Below are positions 17,076 to 25,359 of a DNA stretch of 64,000 nt, piece after piece. The notes beneath the pieces were generated by a model. The model saw only the letters and a program-made list of their open reading frames with translations, did not search any database and was not told the DNA's origin. The position numbers and the translations under genes were made by a program. Origin of the DNA: an uncultured Muribaculaceae bacterium (lineage in GTDB: Bacteria > Bacteroidota > Bacteroidia > Bacteroidales > Muribaculaceae); assembly GCA_910585275.1 (NCBI GenBank), contig CAJUCW010000005.1, positions 62,001 to 126,000 of the forward strand, read 5' to 3'. Numbering within the stretch: position 1 is the stretch's first letter; the number at the start of each line of letters is the position of its first letter.

Positions 17076-18863
17076 TCAATCAAGTTTAAGGACTGCAAGG
17101 AAAGCCTTTTGCGGCACTTCCACGGAACCGATCTGTTTCATTCGTTTCTTACCCGCCTTCTGTTTTTCAAGAAGCTTTCTCTTTCGCGAGATGTCGCCGC
17201 CATAACATTTGGCCGTAACGTCTTTCCTCACTGCCTTAATGGTTTCCCTCGCTATGATTTTGGCTCCGATAGCCGCCTGTATGGCTATATCGAATTGCTG
17301 GCGCGGAATCAATTCCTTTAGCTTCTCACACATGCGGCGTCCGAACTTCACGGCATTGTCGGCATGTGTAAGCGTGGAAAGGGCATCCACGCTCTCGCCG
17401 TTGAGAAGGATGTCGAGTTTCACAAGTTTCGACTCTCGGAAGTCATGCAGATGATAATCGAAAGAGGCATACCCTTTCGAAATACTTTTGAGCTTGTCGT
17501 AAAAATCAATCACGATTTCACCGAGAGGCATGTCAAACGTGATTTCCATACGGTTGCCCGATATATATTCCTGCTTCACCAACTCGCCACGCTTGCCCAG
17601 GCAAAGCGTCATAATCGGACCGATATAATCGGCCTGTGTTATAACCGTGGCCCGGATGTAAGGCTCTTCGATATGGTCGATCAATGTAGCCTCGGGAAGC
17701 CCGGAAGGGTTATGCACCTCCGTACAGTTCCCTTTCTTATCATATACTTTATACGACACGTTAGGCACGGTGGTGATGACATCCATGTCAAACTCCCTGC
17801 CGAGACGCTCCTGGATGATTTCCATGTGAAGGAGCCCGAGGAAACCGCAACGGAAGCCGAATCCGAGGGCAGCCGACGATTCCGGCTGGAATGTGAGCGA
17901 GGCATCGTTGAGCTGTAATTTTTCAAGCGAAGCGCGGAGATTCTCGAAATCTTCCGTTTCAATTGGATAGACACCTGCAAACACCATTGGCTTAACCTCC
18001 TCGAAACCATCTATGGCTTTATCGCAAGGTCGGCCGACATGGGTGATGGTATCGCCCACCTTGACTTCCTTCGATGTCTTGATGCCCGATATGATGTAGC
18101 CCACATTGCCGGCTGATATTTCCTTTGCGGGAAGCATATCCAATTTCAAAACCCCGACTTCATCGGCATGATACTCCTTGCCGGTGGAGACGAACTTCAC
18201 GAAATCATCCTTTTTCAAAGTGCCGTTGACAATTTTAAAATAGGCGATGATTCCTCTGAAAGGATTGAAAACCGAGTCGAAAATAAGGGCCTGCAAAGGA
18301 GCATCGGGGTCCCCTTTCGGCGCTGGCACACGCTCTACGATAGCCTTAAGCACATCATCGATACCCATCCCGGTTTTGCCGCTCGCCCTGATAATATCCT
18401 CGCGGTCGCAACCGAGAAGGTCAACAATCTGGTCTTCTACTTCATCGGGCTTGGCACTGTCAAGGTCACACTTGTTGATAACCGGAATAATTTCCAGGTC
18501 GTTGTCGATTGCCATGTAGAGGTTGGATATGGTCTGGGCCTGGATTCCCTGTGATGCATCCACTATAAGGAGCGCACCCTCGCAGGCTGCAATTGAACGC
18601 GACACTTCGTATGAAAAATCGACATGTCCCGGAGTGTCTATAAGATTGAGCACATATTTATCTCCATTCAGTTCGTAATCCATCTGGATGGCATGGCTCT
18701 TGATTGTAATACCCCTTTCTCGTTCGAGATCCATATCGTCGAGCACCTGTGCCTCCATGTCTTTTGCGGAAACAGTGTTCGTACGCTCAAGAAGTCGGTC
18801 GGCAAGGGTTGACTTACCATGGTCTATATGCGCTATAATACAGAAATTCCTGATATTTTTCAT
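17076..18863 (-). CDS. lepA: Translation elongation factor 4 (LepA)
   Basis: 595 aa, full family length. GTPase motifs: AHIDHGKSTLADRLLE (G1), RERGITI (G2), DTPGHVDF (G3) and NKCDL (G4). The LepA-specific C-terminal domain is present (FGRRMCEKLKELIPRQQFDIAIQAAIG, CYGGDISRKRKLLEKQKAGKKRMK). It is a ribosome-associated GTPase that acts on stalled or mistranslocated ribosomes. Single gene with its own promoter and terminator. Confidence 0.98.
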   Translation of the reverse strand: MKNIRNFCIIAHIDHGKSTLADRLLERTNTVSAKDMEAQVLDDMDLERERGITIKSHAIQMDYELNGDKYVLNLIDTPGHVDFSYEVSRSIAACEGALLIVDASQGIQAQTISNLYMAIDNDLEIIPVINKCDLDSAKPDEVEDQIVDLLGCDREDIIRASGKTGMGIDDVLKAIVERVPAPKGDPDAPLQALIFDSVFNPFRGIIAYFKIVNGTLKKDDFVKFVSTGKEYHADEVGVLKLDMLPAKEISAGNVGYIISGIKTSKEVKVGDTITHVGRPCDKAIDGFEEVKPMVFAGVYPIETEDFENLRASLEKLQLNDASLTFQPESSAALGFGFRCGFLGLLHMEIIQERLGREFDMDVITTVPNVSYKVYDKKGNCTEVHNPSGLPEATLIDHIEEPYIRATVITQADYIGPIMTLCLGKRGELVKQEYISGNRMEITFDMPLGEIVIDFYDKLKSISKGYASFDYHLHDFRESKLVKLDILLNGESVDALSTLTHADNAVKFGRRMCEKLKELIPRQQFDIAIQAAIGAKIIARETIKAVRKDVTAKCYGGDISRKRKLLEKQKAGKKRMKQIGSVEVPQKAFLAVLKLD

Positions 18864-18882
18864 TTTTTATTCTTTTCAACTG

Positions 18883-18890
18883 CAAAGTTA
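18883..18890 (-). promoter_or_regulatory. -7 element of the lepA promoter
   Basis: TAACTTTG on the minus strand, 20 nt before the ATG, matches TAnnTTTG. No clear -33 TTTG. Confidence 0.5.
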
Positions 18891-19014
18891 ACAAAAAAAT
18901 TCCATATATTTTTTCGCTTCCCCATCTTGTTGCAAAACAACAAGAAACATCCGCTCCCATGCATAAAATACTATTATGCAGACATTGGTACTATAATTAT
19001 TTCCACTACTATGT

Positions 19015-19046
19015 ATTGCATAGTACTATTTTTATTATTAACTTCG
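19015..19046 (+). promoter_or_regulatory. Candidate promoter abutting repeat copy 2
   Basis: ATTG (19015-19018), 20 nt, TAACTTCG (19039-19046), each one base from the -33/-7 consensus. Transcription would start within a few bases of the repeat's left end, so the whole 204-bp element would be the 5' leader of the small-peptide/padR operon. Confidence 0.5.
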
Positions 19047-19050
19047 CGGT

Positions 19051-19254
19051 GAAGTTGTTTAAACTTTTTTCTTTTTCAAGATTCCGTCAGATTTTCGAGA
19101 CGATTTTGAAACTTGAAGAGGGAGTTTAGCGGGCTAAACGACCGATGAAAGGTTAAAAAGCGACCGAAAAGATGATGGAAGATTGGAAAAGAGGTCTTTT
19201 TAACGTAAAAAGCCATAAGAAAATTAATCTCCGTAAAAAAGTTTAAACAACTTC
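19051..19254 (+). mobile_element. 204-bp MITE-like repeat, copy 2
   Basis: Full-length copy with perfect 20-bp inverted ends, GAAGTTGTTTAAACTTTTTT and its complement. Flanks GGT/AAC show no target duplication. It ends 29 bp before the 40-aa peptide gene. Its internal 33-codon frame is broken by a TAA after three codons. Confidence 0.88.
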
Positions 19255-19283
19255 AACAGCAAATCAAGATAATACCAAATAAA

Positions 19284-19406
19284 ATGGAATCAAACATCAA
19301 ACTTCTCGCCCTTATCATTTTCGGGATGGCATCCTGCCTGATATATGGCAACGACCCCGTTGACACGGTTGCCGACATCCTGCACCATCTCGTCGAAGGA
19401 TTATAA
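19284..19406 (+). CDS. 40-aa hydrophobic peptide upstream of padR
   Basis: ATG at 19284, TAA at 19404-19406. A hydrophobic segment (residues 6-21, LLALIIFGMASCLIYG) is followed by an acidic/amphipathic tail (VDTVADILHHLVEGL). It ends 17 bp before the padR start, so it is cotranscribed. It could be a small membrane protein or a lipoprotein (MASC resembles a lipobox). Codon use looks like its neighbours. No family recognised. Confidence 0.55.
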   Translation: MESNIKLLALIIFGMASCLIYGNDPVDTVADILHHLVEGL

Positions 19407-19423
19407 AGATAAAAATACCAAAT

Positions 19424-19771
19424 ATGACTGAAACAAACAACAAAACCGACTCCAATATCCGCTCCCAGATGCGCAAGGGGATTCTCGAATATTGTGTGCT
19501 CCTGCTTCTGAGCCGCAAACGGGCATACCCTTCCGACATTATCAGCGGACTCAGCGAAGCGTCGCTGATTGTGGTGGAGGGCACCCTCTACACCCTGCTA
19601 AACCGACTGAGGAAAGAAGGGAAACTCAACTACGAATGGGAGGAAAGCCCCAAGGGGCCGCCAAGGAAATACTATTTCATAACCCCTGCCGGGATGGAGG
19701 CATTGTCGGAGATGTCTGACGCCTGGGATGAAATCGTAGCCAACGTCAACCATTTCCGTAATCTTCCGTAA
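19424..19771 (+). CDS. PadR-family transcriptional regulator
   Basis: 115 aa. Winged-helix PadR fold: RSQMRKGILEYCVLLLLSRKRAYPSDIISGL, then VEGTLYTLLNRLRKEGKL and the wing SPKGPPRKYYFITPAGMEAL. PadR proteins repress nearby genes and release DNA on ligand or stress. The likely target is the PspC gene 264 bp downstream, a common padR-pspC pairing in Bacteroidetes. The gene lies between two directly repeated 204-bp elements. Confidence 0.93.
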   Translation: MTETNNKTDSNIRSQMRKGILEYCVLLLLSRKRAYPSDIISGLSEASLIVVEGTLYTLLNRLRKEGKLNYEWEESPKGPPRKYYFITPAGMEALSEMSDAWDEIVANVNHFRNLP

Positions 19772-19793
19772 CCATATTTTATAAGATTCCAAC

Positions 19794-19997
19794 GAAGTTG
19801 TTTAACCTTTTTTCTTTTTCAAGATTTCATCAGATTTTCGAGACGATTTTGAAACTTGAAGAGGGAGTTTAGCGGGCTAAACGACCGATGAAAGGTTCAA
19901 AAGCGACCGAAAAGATGATGGAAGATTGGGAAAGAGGTCTTCTTAATGTAAAAATCCATAAGAAAATCAATCTCCGTAAAAAAGCTTAAACAACTTC
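19794..19997 (+). mobile_element. 204-bp MITE-like repeat, copy 3
   Basis: Full-length copy flanked by AAC on both sides, consistent with a 3-bp target duplication. Inverted ends have one mismatch. It ends 37 bp before the PspC gene. With copy 2 it forms a direct repeat around the padR cassette (19255-19793). Confidence 0.87.
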
Positions 19998-20034
19998 AAC
20001 ATACCTAAACCGCCAAAACGACATATTATAAACA

Positions 20035-21474
20035 ATGAAAAAGACTTTCAACATAAACATCGCCGGATTTCCTTTCACAATCGACGACGATGCATATTCC
20101 CTTCTTAACGACTACCTCGACGCAATCGAACATGCATTCAAAAACGTCGAAGACTCGCAAGAACTCGTCAACGATATCGAATGCAGAATAGCCGAACTGC
20201 TGCTCGAATACACTTCTTCGTCGAGTCCTATCGTAACGGTGACGCAAGTGGAGGATGTCATCAAGAGAATCGGGAAACCCGAAGAAATGATAGCGGAAGA
20301 TGAAACCATCTCTATTTCAGGAAACGGAGAAAAAACCAAAACCGATTCTTTCTTTGAAGAAGTCACCCCTCCCCCTTTCACACAAAAGAACCCATATCAG
20401 AAAAAGAAATTGTTCCGCGACCCCCAGAACGCAATGCTCGGTGGCGTTTGCTCCGGTCTCGGATGGTATCTCAACTGCGACCCTACGTGGATAAGGCTTG
20501 CCACAGTGCTCCTTACGTTTGCATCCATCTCCACTTGCGGCATAGTCTATCTCGTGCTTTGGCTCGTGCTCCCCGAAGCAAAAACACCGTTGGAGCGCAT
20601 GCAGATGATGGGTGAAAGCCCCACAATCGAAAATATCGGAAAGACTGTGACTGACTCTTTTAAAGAAGACAACGGACAGAAACCTTTTCCGCAACAGCCC
20701 ACCGACTCATCCACATTCGCCCAGGTGCTTTCATCGGTTTTCGGAATCCTTGCTAAAGTCTTGATTATAATAGGCCTTATAATCGGCCTTCCTATTCTCA
20801 TCGGACTTGCAATCGCACTCATCGGATGCGTATTTTCTCTAATTCTGTTCGGCACATCCACGTTGTCCGGCTTCCTTCCTTTTGGAGCCAACACTGAATC
20901 GGAATCGATTACAATTCTATATGGGATAATTGCCGGAATCGGTTTCATAATCTTTCTCGGCATTCCTCTTTTCATGCTTATCCGCAAAGGTATCTCGCCA
21001 AAAGCAAAACCCCTCTCAAAAACTACAAGCTGGATACTATCCATCCTCTGCGTCCTCGGCTTTTTCACGGCAGCCTTTGCAATCGGTAAAATTATTAATG
21101 AAGCAGAAAAGAATGACCGGATTTCCCGTTATGGAATCGTAACCATAAATCAAAACAGGCCGAAGTCGCCGGAAGAGAAAGCGGAAAATGCACGCATGGC
21201 AGCAGAACGTGAAAGCTTAAAAGCCGAGAAAGCACGGTTGAAGGCTGAGAAAGCACGGTTGAAAGCTGAAAAAGCCAAAGAACGTGCCGCAGTCAATGCC
21301 GAAAAGAAAGCTCTGATTGCGGAAAAAAAAGCAATGAAAGAATTTGAAAAAGCCGAGAGGAGAGCCCAAATAGCTAAAGAAAAAGCGGAAAGGGCAAAAG
21401 TAAAGGCTGAAAAAGCACGTATGAAAGCCGACAGCGTTTCAAACATACAGACAATAACCTTAAGAGACGTATGA
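20035..21474 (+). CDS. PspC-domain membrane protein with Lys/Ala/Glu coiled-coil tail
   Basis: 479 aa. N-terminal cytoplasmic domain (1-95), then a PspC domain at about 122-185 (DPQNAMLGGVCSGLGWYLNCDPTWIRL, VYLVLWLVLPEA), several further membrane helices (about 220-360), and a charged tail (about 380-470) of repeats such as AEKARLKAEKARLKAEK that should form a long coiled coil. PspC proteins act in the envelope-stress (phage shock) response; this long form with an N-terminal domain is common in Bacteroidetes. Probably regulated by the upstream PadR. The KAE repeats are internally repetitive at DNA level (about 21230-21270), so length variation is possible. Confidence 0.88.
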   Translation: MKKTFNINIAGFPFTIDDDAYSLLNDYLDAIEHAFKNVEDSQELVNDIECRIAELLLEYTSSSSPIVTVTQVEDVIKRIGKPEEMIAEDETISISGNGEKTKTDSFFEEVTPPPFTQKNPYQKKKLFRDPQNAMLGGVCSGLGWYLNCDPTWIRLATVLLTFASISTCGIVYLVLWLVLPEAKTPLERMQMMGESPTIENIGKTVTDSFKEDNGQKPFPQQPTDSSTFAQVLSSVFGILAKVLIIIGLIIGLPILIGLAIALIGCVFSLILFGTSTLSGFLPFGANTESESITILYGIIAGIGFIIFLGIPLFMLIRKGISPKAKPLSKTTSWILSILCVLGFFTAAFAIGKIINEAEKNDRISRYGIVTINQNRPKSPEEKAENARMAAERESLKAEKARLKAEKARLKAEKAKERAAVNAEKKALIAEKKAMKEFEKAERRAQIAKEKAERAKVKAEKARMKADSVSNIQTITLRDV

Positions 21475-21519
21475 ACAATTTTAATCTTAGTAATGCAGTT
21501 TTTTTATATTTTTACAATC

Positions 21520-21548
21520 GGGCAGGCATAGAAGTCTGCCCTTTTTTC
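21520..21548 (+). terminator. Terminator after the pspC gene
   Basis: GGGCAG (21520-21525) pairs with CTGCCC (21536-21541), followed by TTTTTT. Confidence 0.8.
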
Positions 21549-21571
21549 TTTCATATTAAAGTATTTTTCGC

Positions 21572-21579
21572 TAACTTCG
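21572..21579 (+). promoter_or_regulatory. -7-like element for ftsY
   Basis: TAACTTCG, one base from TAnnTTTG, 61 nt before the ftsY start and just after the preceding terminator. Confidence 0.4.
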
Positions 21580-21640
21580 CATAATATTTTGATTTTACAC
21601 GCGGATTTCCACCCTAAACGCCGCATAACTGATTCAATAT

Positions 21641-22612
21641 ATGGGTTTCTTTAAAAAAATATTTTCAAAAGAGAAGAAGGAAAAACTTGATTCCGGTCTG
21701 CAGAAAACCAAAGAAGGAGTCTGGAGCAAAATAACACGCGCCGTTGCCGGCAAGAGCAAGGTCGATGACGACGTCCTCGACAATCTTGAAGAGGCATTCA
21801 TAACCAGCGACGTCGGCGTTGACACTACTTTGAAGATTATCGACCGTATCCAGGAGCGCGTAGCCCGCGACAAATACGTGAATGCCGACGAACTCAACAA
21901 TCTTCTTTGCGAAGAAATCACCGATATGCTGGCTCGCCCCGAAAACGAAACCGACAATCTTGAGGATTTCGAAGTCAAGAAAACGGGAGAACCTTACGTG
22001 ATAATGGTTGTCGGAGTGAACGGCGTAGGCAAAACCACCACCATCGGCAAACTTGCCGCCCAATACAAAAAAGCGGGCAATAAAGTCGTGCTTGGGGCTG
22101 CCGACACGTTCCGCGCCGCCGCCATAGAGCAGCTTGACATCTGGGGGGAGAGAGTCGGAGTGCCGGTGATAAAACAGAAAATGGGAAGCGACCCCGCCGC
22201 AGTGGCATTCGACACGCTCTCTTCTGCCAAGGCCCAAGGAGCCGACGTGGTGATAATCGACACCGCCGGACGCCTTCATAACAAGATAGGGCTCATGAAC
22301 GAGCTTACCAAAATAAAGAATGTGATGAAACGGGTGGTGCCTTCCGCCCCACAGGAAATCCTTCTTGTGCTCGACGGCTCCACCGGCCAGAACGCCTTCG
22401 AACAGGCAAGGCAGTTTGTGGCCGCCACAGAAGTCAATGCGCTCGCAGTGACCAAGCTCGACGGAACTGCCAAGGGTGGTGTGGTAATCGGCATCAGCGA
22501 CCAATTCCGGATTCCCGTGAAATATATAGGTATCGGCGAAGGAATTGACGACCTTCAGATTTTCCGTCCCGATGAATTCGTGAGGTCTCTCTTCCTTTCG
22601 AAAGATAATTGA
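21641..22612 (+). CDS. ftsY: Signal recognition particle receptor FtsY
   Basis: 323 aa NG-domain form with only a short N-terminal lead. SRP-GTPase motifs: GVNGVGKTTTIGKLA (P-loop), DTFRAAAIEQL, DTAGRLHNK and TKLDGTAKGG. It docks ribosome-SRP complexes at the membrane for co-translational insertion. Ten bases upstream of rimO. In Bacteroides this pair normally follows rpmB-rpmG-DUF4295; here those genes are about 25 kb away. Confidence 0.97.
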   Translation: MGFFKKIFSKEKKEKLDSGLQKTKEGVWSKITRAVAGKSKVDDDVLDNLEEAFITSDVGVDTTLKIIDRIQERVARDKYVNADELNNLLCEEITDMLARPENETDNLEDFEVKKTGEPYVIMVVGVNGVGKTTTIGKLAAQYKKAGNKVVLGAADTFRAAAIEQLDIWGERVGVPVIKQKMGSDPAAVAFDTLSSAKAQGADVVIIDTAGRLHNKIGLMNELTKIKNVMKRVVPSAPQEILLVLDGSTGQNAFEQARQFVAATEVNALAVTKLDGTAKGGVVIGISDQFRIPVKYIGIGEGIDDLQIFRPDEFVRSLFLSKDN

Positions 22613-22622
22613 TTCCGACGAC

Positions 22623-23927
22623 ATGTATAAGAAAAACAGGATAGACATCATATCAATGGGCTGCTCGAAAAATCTTATCGATTCAGAGCGGCTCTTGAAG
22701 CAATTAGCGGCAAAAGGTTACGACACTTGCCACGACCCGGAATATCCTTCGGGAGAATATGTCGTGGTAAACACCTGCGGTTTCATCAACGATGCCAAAG
22801 AAGAATCGATCGACACAATCATCGGACTTGCCGGATTGAAAGAAGAGAAAAAAATCGGCAAAATCATTGTGATGGGTTGTCTTTCGCAAAGGTATATGGA
22901 CGAACTCAAGGCCGAAATACCGGAAGTGGACGTATGGTATGGCAAATTCGACTGGAAGAATTTCATTTCAGAACTGCCCGACAAAAGCCGTAGCGAGGCC
23001 AAACCCGCATCTTGGGAACGCACACTCACCACTCCTCCCCACAGCGCGTATCTGAAGATATCGGAAGGTTGCAACAGGTTTTGCTCGTTCTGCGCCATCC
23101 CGCTGATTACCGGGCGCCACACTTCGCGCCCGATAGAAGAAATCTTGTTGGAAACGGAATCGCTCGTGGCCGACGGAGTGAAAGAATTCAATGTCATAGC
23201 CCAGGACCTTTCATCTTACGGCACCGACCTCTACGGACGCCATGCCCTTGCCGAACTTATCGACAGGATGGCAGATATAAAAGGAGTGGAATGGATAAGG
23301 CTACATTACGCTTATCCGTCAGACTTCCCGATGGACGTGCTCGACGTGATGGCGAAAAGGAACAACGTCTGCAAGTATCTCGACATTGCATTGCAACATA
23401 TCTCCGACCCGGTGCTCTCCAACATGAGAAGGCACATCGACAAGGAGGGGACGTTGGATTTATTGCAAGAAATTCGCAAAAGAGTGCCCGGAATCAGAAT
23501 AAGGACCACCCTTATGACCGGCTTCCCCGGCGAAGGGGAAAATGAATTCGAGGAATTGGTTGACTTTGTCAAGACTCAACGTTTCGACCGTATGGGCGCG
23601 TTTGCCTATTGCGAGGAAGACGACACCTTCGGAGCCAAGAATTTTAAAGATGAGATTCCCGACGATGTGAAGCAATCGAGACTTGACACAATTATGGAAA
23701 TACAGGAAGGAATCGCCCTCGAACTGAACGAACAGATGATAGGGACTATACAGAAGGTTCTCATCGACAGAATAGAAGGAGGGAAAGCCTACGGAAGAAC
23801 CCAATATGATTCTCCGGAGGTTGATCCCGAAGTCATAGTCGATGACCCCTCGCTCCGCCCCGGAGACTTCATCAATGTAAAGATTACGGAAGCCTATCCT
23901 TTTGAACTTATAGGAGAAAAAGCATAA
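22623..23927 (+). CDS. rimO: Ribosomal protein S12 methylthiotransferase RimO
   Basis: 434 aa. N-terminal MTTase domain begins ISMGCSKNLIDSERL with the other cluster Cys in VVNTCGFI and VMGCLSQRY. The radical-SAM CxxxCxxC motif is CNRFCSFC within SEGCNRFCSFCAIP, and a C-terminal TRAM domain follows (about 365-432). It methylthiolates Asp88 of S12. The MGCSKN start and the GRHTSRP motif distinguish it from MiaB. Cotranscribed with ftsY. Confidence 0.97.
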   Translation: MYKKNRIDIISMGCSKNLIDSERLLKQLAAKGYDTCHDPEYPSGEYVVVNTCGFINDAKEESIDTIIGLAGLKEEKKIGKIIVMGCLSQRYMDELKAEIPEVDVWYGKFDWKNFISELPDKSRSEAKPASWERTLTTPPHSAYLKISEGCNRFCSFCAIPLITGRHTSRPIEEILLETESLVADGVKEFNVIAQDLSSYGTDLYGRHALAELIDRMADIKGVEWIRLHYAYPSDFPMDVLDVMAKRNNVCKYLDIALQHISDPVLSNMRRHIDKEGTLDLLQEIRKRVPGIRIRTTLMTGFPGEGENEFEELVDFVKTQRFDRMGAFAYCEEDDTFGAKNFKDEIPDDVKQSRLDTIMEIQEGIALELNEQMIGTIQKVLIDRIEGGKAYGRTQYDSPEVDPEVIVDDPSLRPGDFINVKITEAYPFELIGEKA

Positions 23928-23941
23928 TACGGCATATAAAA

Positions 23942-25039
23942 ATGGGAATAAGATATAACCGGGATTCAAGACGCGCCACCAACGGGCCGATGATTTTCTT
24001 TACCGACCCCTCGGCGGAAATTGACCTGCGTGATGAAATACGCGGAGCCATATCCTCGCAGCTTTCTTTTTATGCCTACAGGCGTCCGGGCGACATGATG
24101 ATTTCCTACGGCTCCTCAGAAGGATTTGTAGAAGGCATTGGCATCCCCGGATTTGCAATCGCCCCCTTCAATCCGAATCTCCCGGCAATCACGATTCCAT
24201 GGCGCCCGATAAAGTCGGCTTATTCCGGAAAACCCTACGACTGCCGTTTCCCGGCAAAATCCACCACTTTCCACGAGTATGCCTTGGAAATAGAAAGCAT
24301 CCGGTCCATGTTGAAGACGCAGGGTGGAGGAAAAACGGTGGCTTCAAGAGTGATTTGCAAAGACGGTAAAATTGATGTGGGTGCCACCTTCTCCGAATTA
24401 TGCCGAAGATATCCGGATGCATTTGTATTTACCTTTTCAACCCCCCTGACGGGATGCTGGATTGGAGCCACTCCGGAACTTCTACTCAACGGAGCCCCGG
24501 GCAAACTCTCCACGATGGCTTTGGCAGGGACCAGAAAAGCCGGAGATTCCGGAGAATGGGACATAAAAAACAGCGAAGAACAGCAGATGGTGGCCGATTA
24601 TATTGTAAAATGCTTGAAATCGCACGGACTTGAAACCTATACAGGGGAAAAATATAACCGTCAGGCCGGCGATATCGAACATATCTGCACCCCGATTTCC
24701 GCCTTTCCCTCGGAAAATTTTGATGAGTCCTGTCTTATATCTTTGCTTAAAGAACTCTCCCCGACTCCTGCGGTTTGCGGTTTGCCCAAGAAGGAATCGC
24801 TGAAATTGATTCTCGAAAAGGAAACGCACGAGAGGGGATGCTACGGAGGCTTTTGCGGTCCGTTCAGTTCCCTCACAGATTTTTCTTTCCACGTCGTCTT
24901 GCGGTGTGCCTTGATTGAAGACTCTCGTTATGCATTGTTCGCAGGGGGTGGAATCACTATGCGTTCGGCAGCCGAAGATGAATGGAACGAAACCGAAATG
25001 AAAGCCGGGACACTGATGCAGACCATTGTCCCCGACTGA
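23942..25039 (+). CDS. menF: Isochorismate synthase (chorismate-binding enzyme)
   Basis: 365 aa. Chorismate-binding fold with motifs FSTPLTGCWIGATPELLL, MALAGTRKAG, DIEHICTPI, LKELSPTPAVCGLPK, ERGCYGGFCGPF and LFAGGGITMRSAAEDEWNETEMKAGT. This pattern (LSPTPAVCG, GCYGGF) fits isochorismate synthase of the menaquinone route better than anthranilate or ADC synthase. It follows rimO by 14 bp. No other men genes are in the window, so MenF versus a siderophore-type EntC cannot be fully separated; menaquinone is the likelier role in Bacteroidales. Confidence 0.85.
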   Translation: MGIRYNRDSRRATNGPMIFFTDPSAEIDLRDEIRGAISSQLSFYAYRRPGDMMISYGSSEGFVEGIGIPGFAIAPFNPNLPAITIPWRPIKSAYSGKPYDCRFPAKSTTFHEYALEIESIRSMLKTQGGGKTVASRVICKDGKIDVGATFSELCRRYPDAFVFTFSTPLTGCWIGATPELLLNGAPGKLSTMALAGTRKAGDSGEWDIKNSEEQQMVADYIVKCLKSHGLETYTGEKYNRQAGDIEHICTPISAFPSENFDESCLISLLKELSPTPAVCGLPKKESLKLILEKETHERGCYGGFCGPFSSLTDFSFHVVLRCALIEDSRYALFAGGGITMRSAAEDEWNETEMKAGTLMQTIVPD

Positions 25040-25092
25040 AAAGATATTGTGCGATGAAACAAACGATTATAACAATTTAAATCCTTGACCAG

Positions 25093-25314
25093 ATGCCGAT
25101 TTTAGTTAATCTCGATGTCATGATGGCCAAGCGGAAAATTTCTCTCGGAGAACTTGCCGGAATGATGGGTATAACACCGTCGAATCTATCGGTACTAAAG
25201 ACCGGAAAGGCAAAGGCGATAAGGTTCTCCACACTCTCCAATATATGCCGGATTTTAAAATGCCAACCGGGCGACATATTGGAATATAAGCCGGACGACG
25301 AATCCCTCTCCTGA
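25093..25314 (+). CDS. Cro/C1-type HTH regulator (YozG-like)
   Basis: 73 aa, a single helix-turn-helix domain: VMMAKRKISLGELAGMMGITPSNLSVLKTGKAKAIRFSTLSNICRILKCQPGDILEY. Proteins of this small class usually end in a 'C.PGDIL.Y' motif, as here. Target genes unknown; it may belong to the menF transcript (53 bp gap). Confidence 0.9.
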   Translation: MPILVNLDVMMAKRKISLGELAGMMGITPSNLSVLKTGKAKAIRFSTLSNICRILKCQPGDILEYKPDDESLS

Positions 25315-25359
25315 CACTTATGAAATAATATTTAACCTAATTATAATTTAAGTATTACA

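Noticed and set aside
21665..22651. 328-codon open frame on the minus strand
   Set aside because: Antisense to ftsY, which has intact GTPase motifs.
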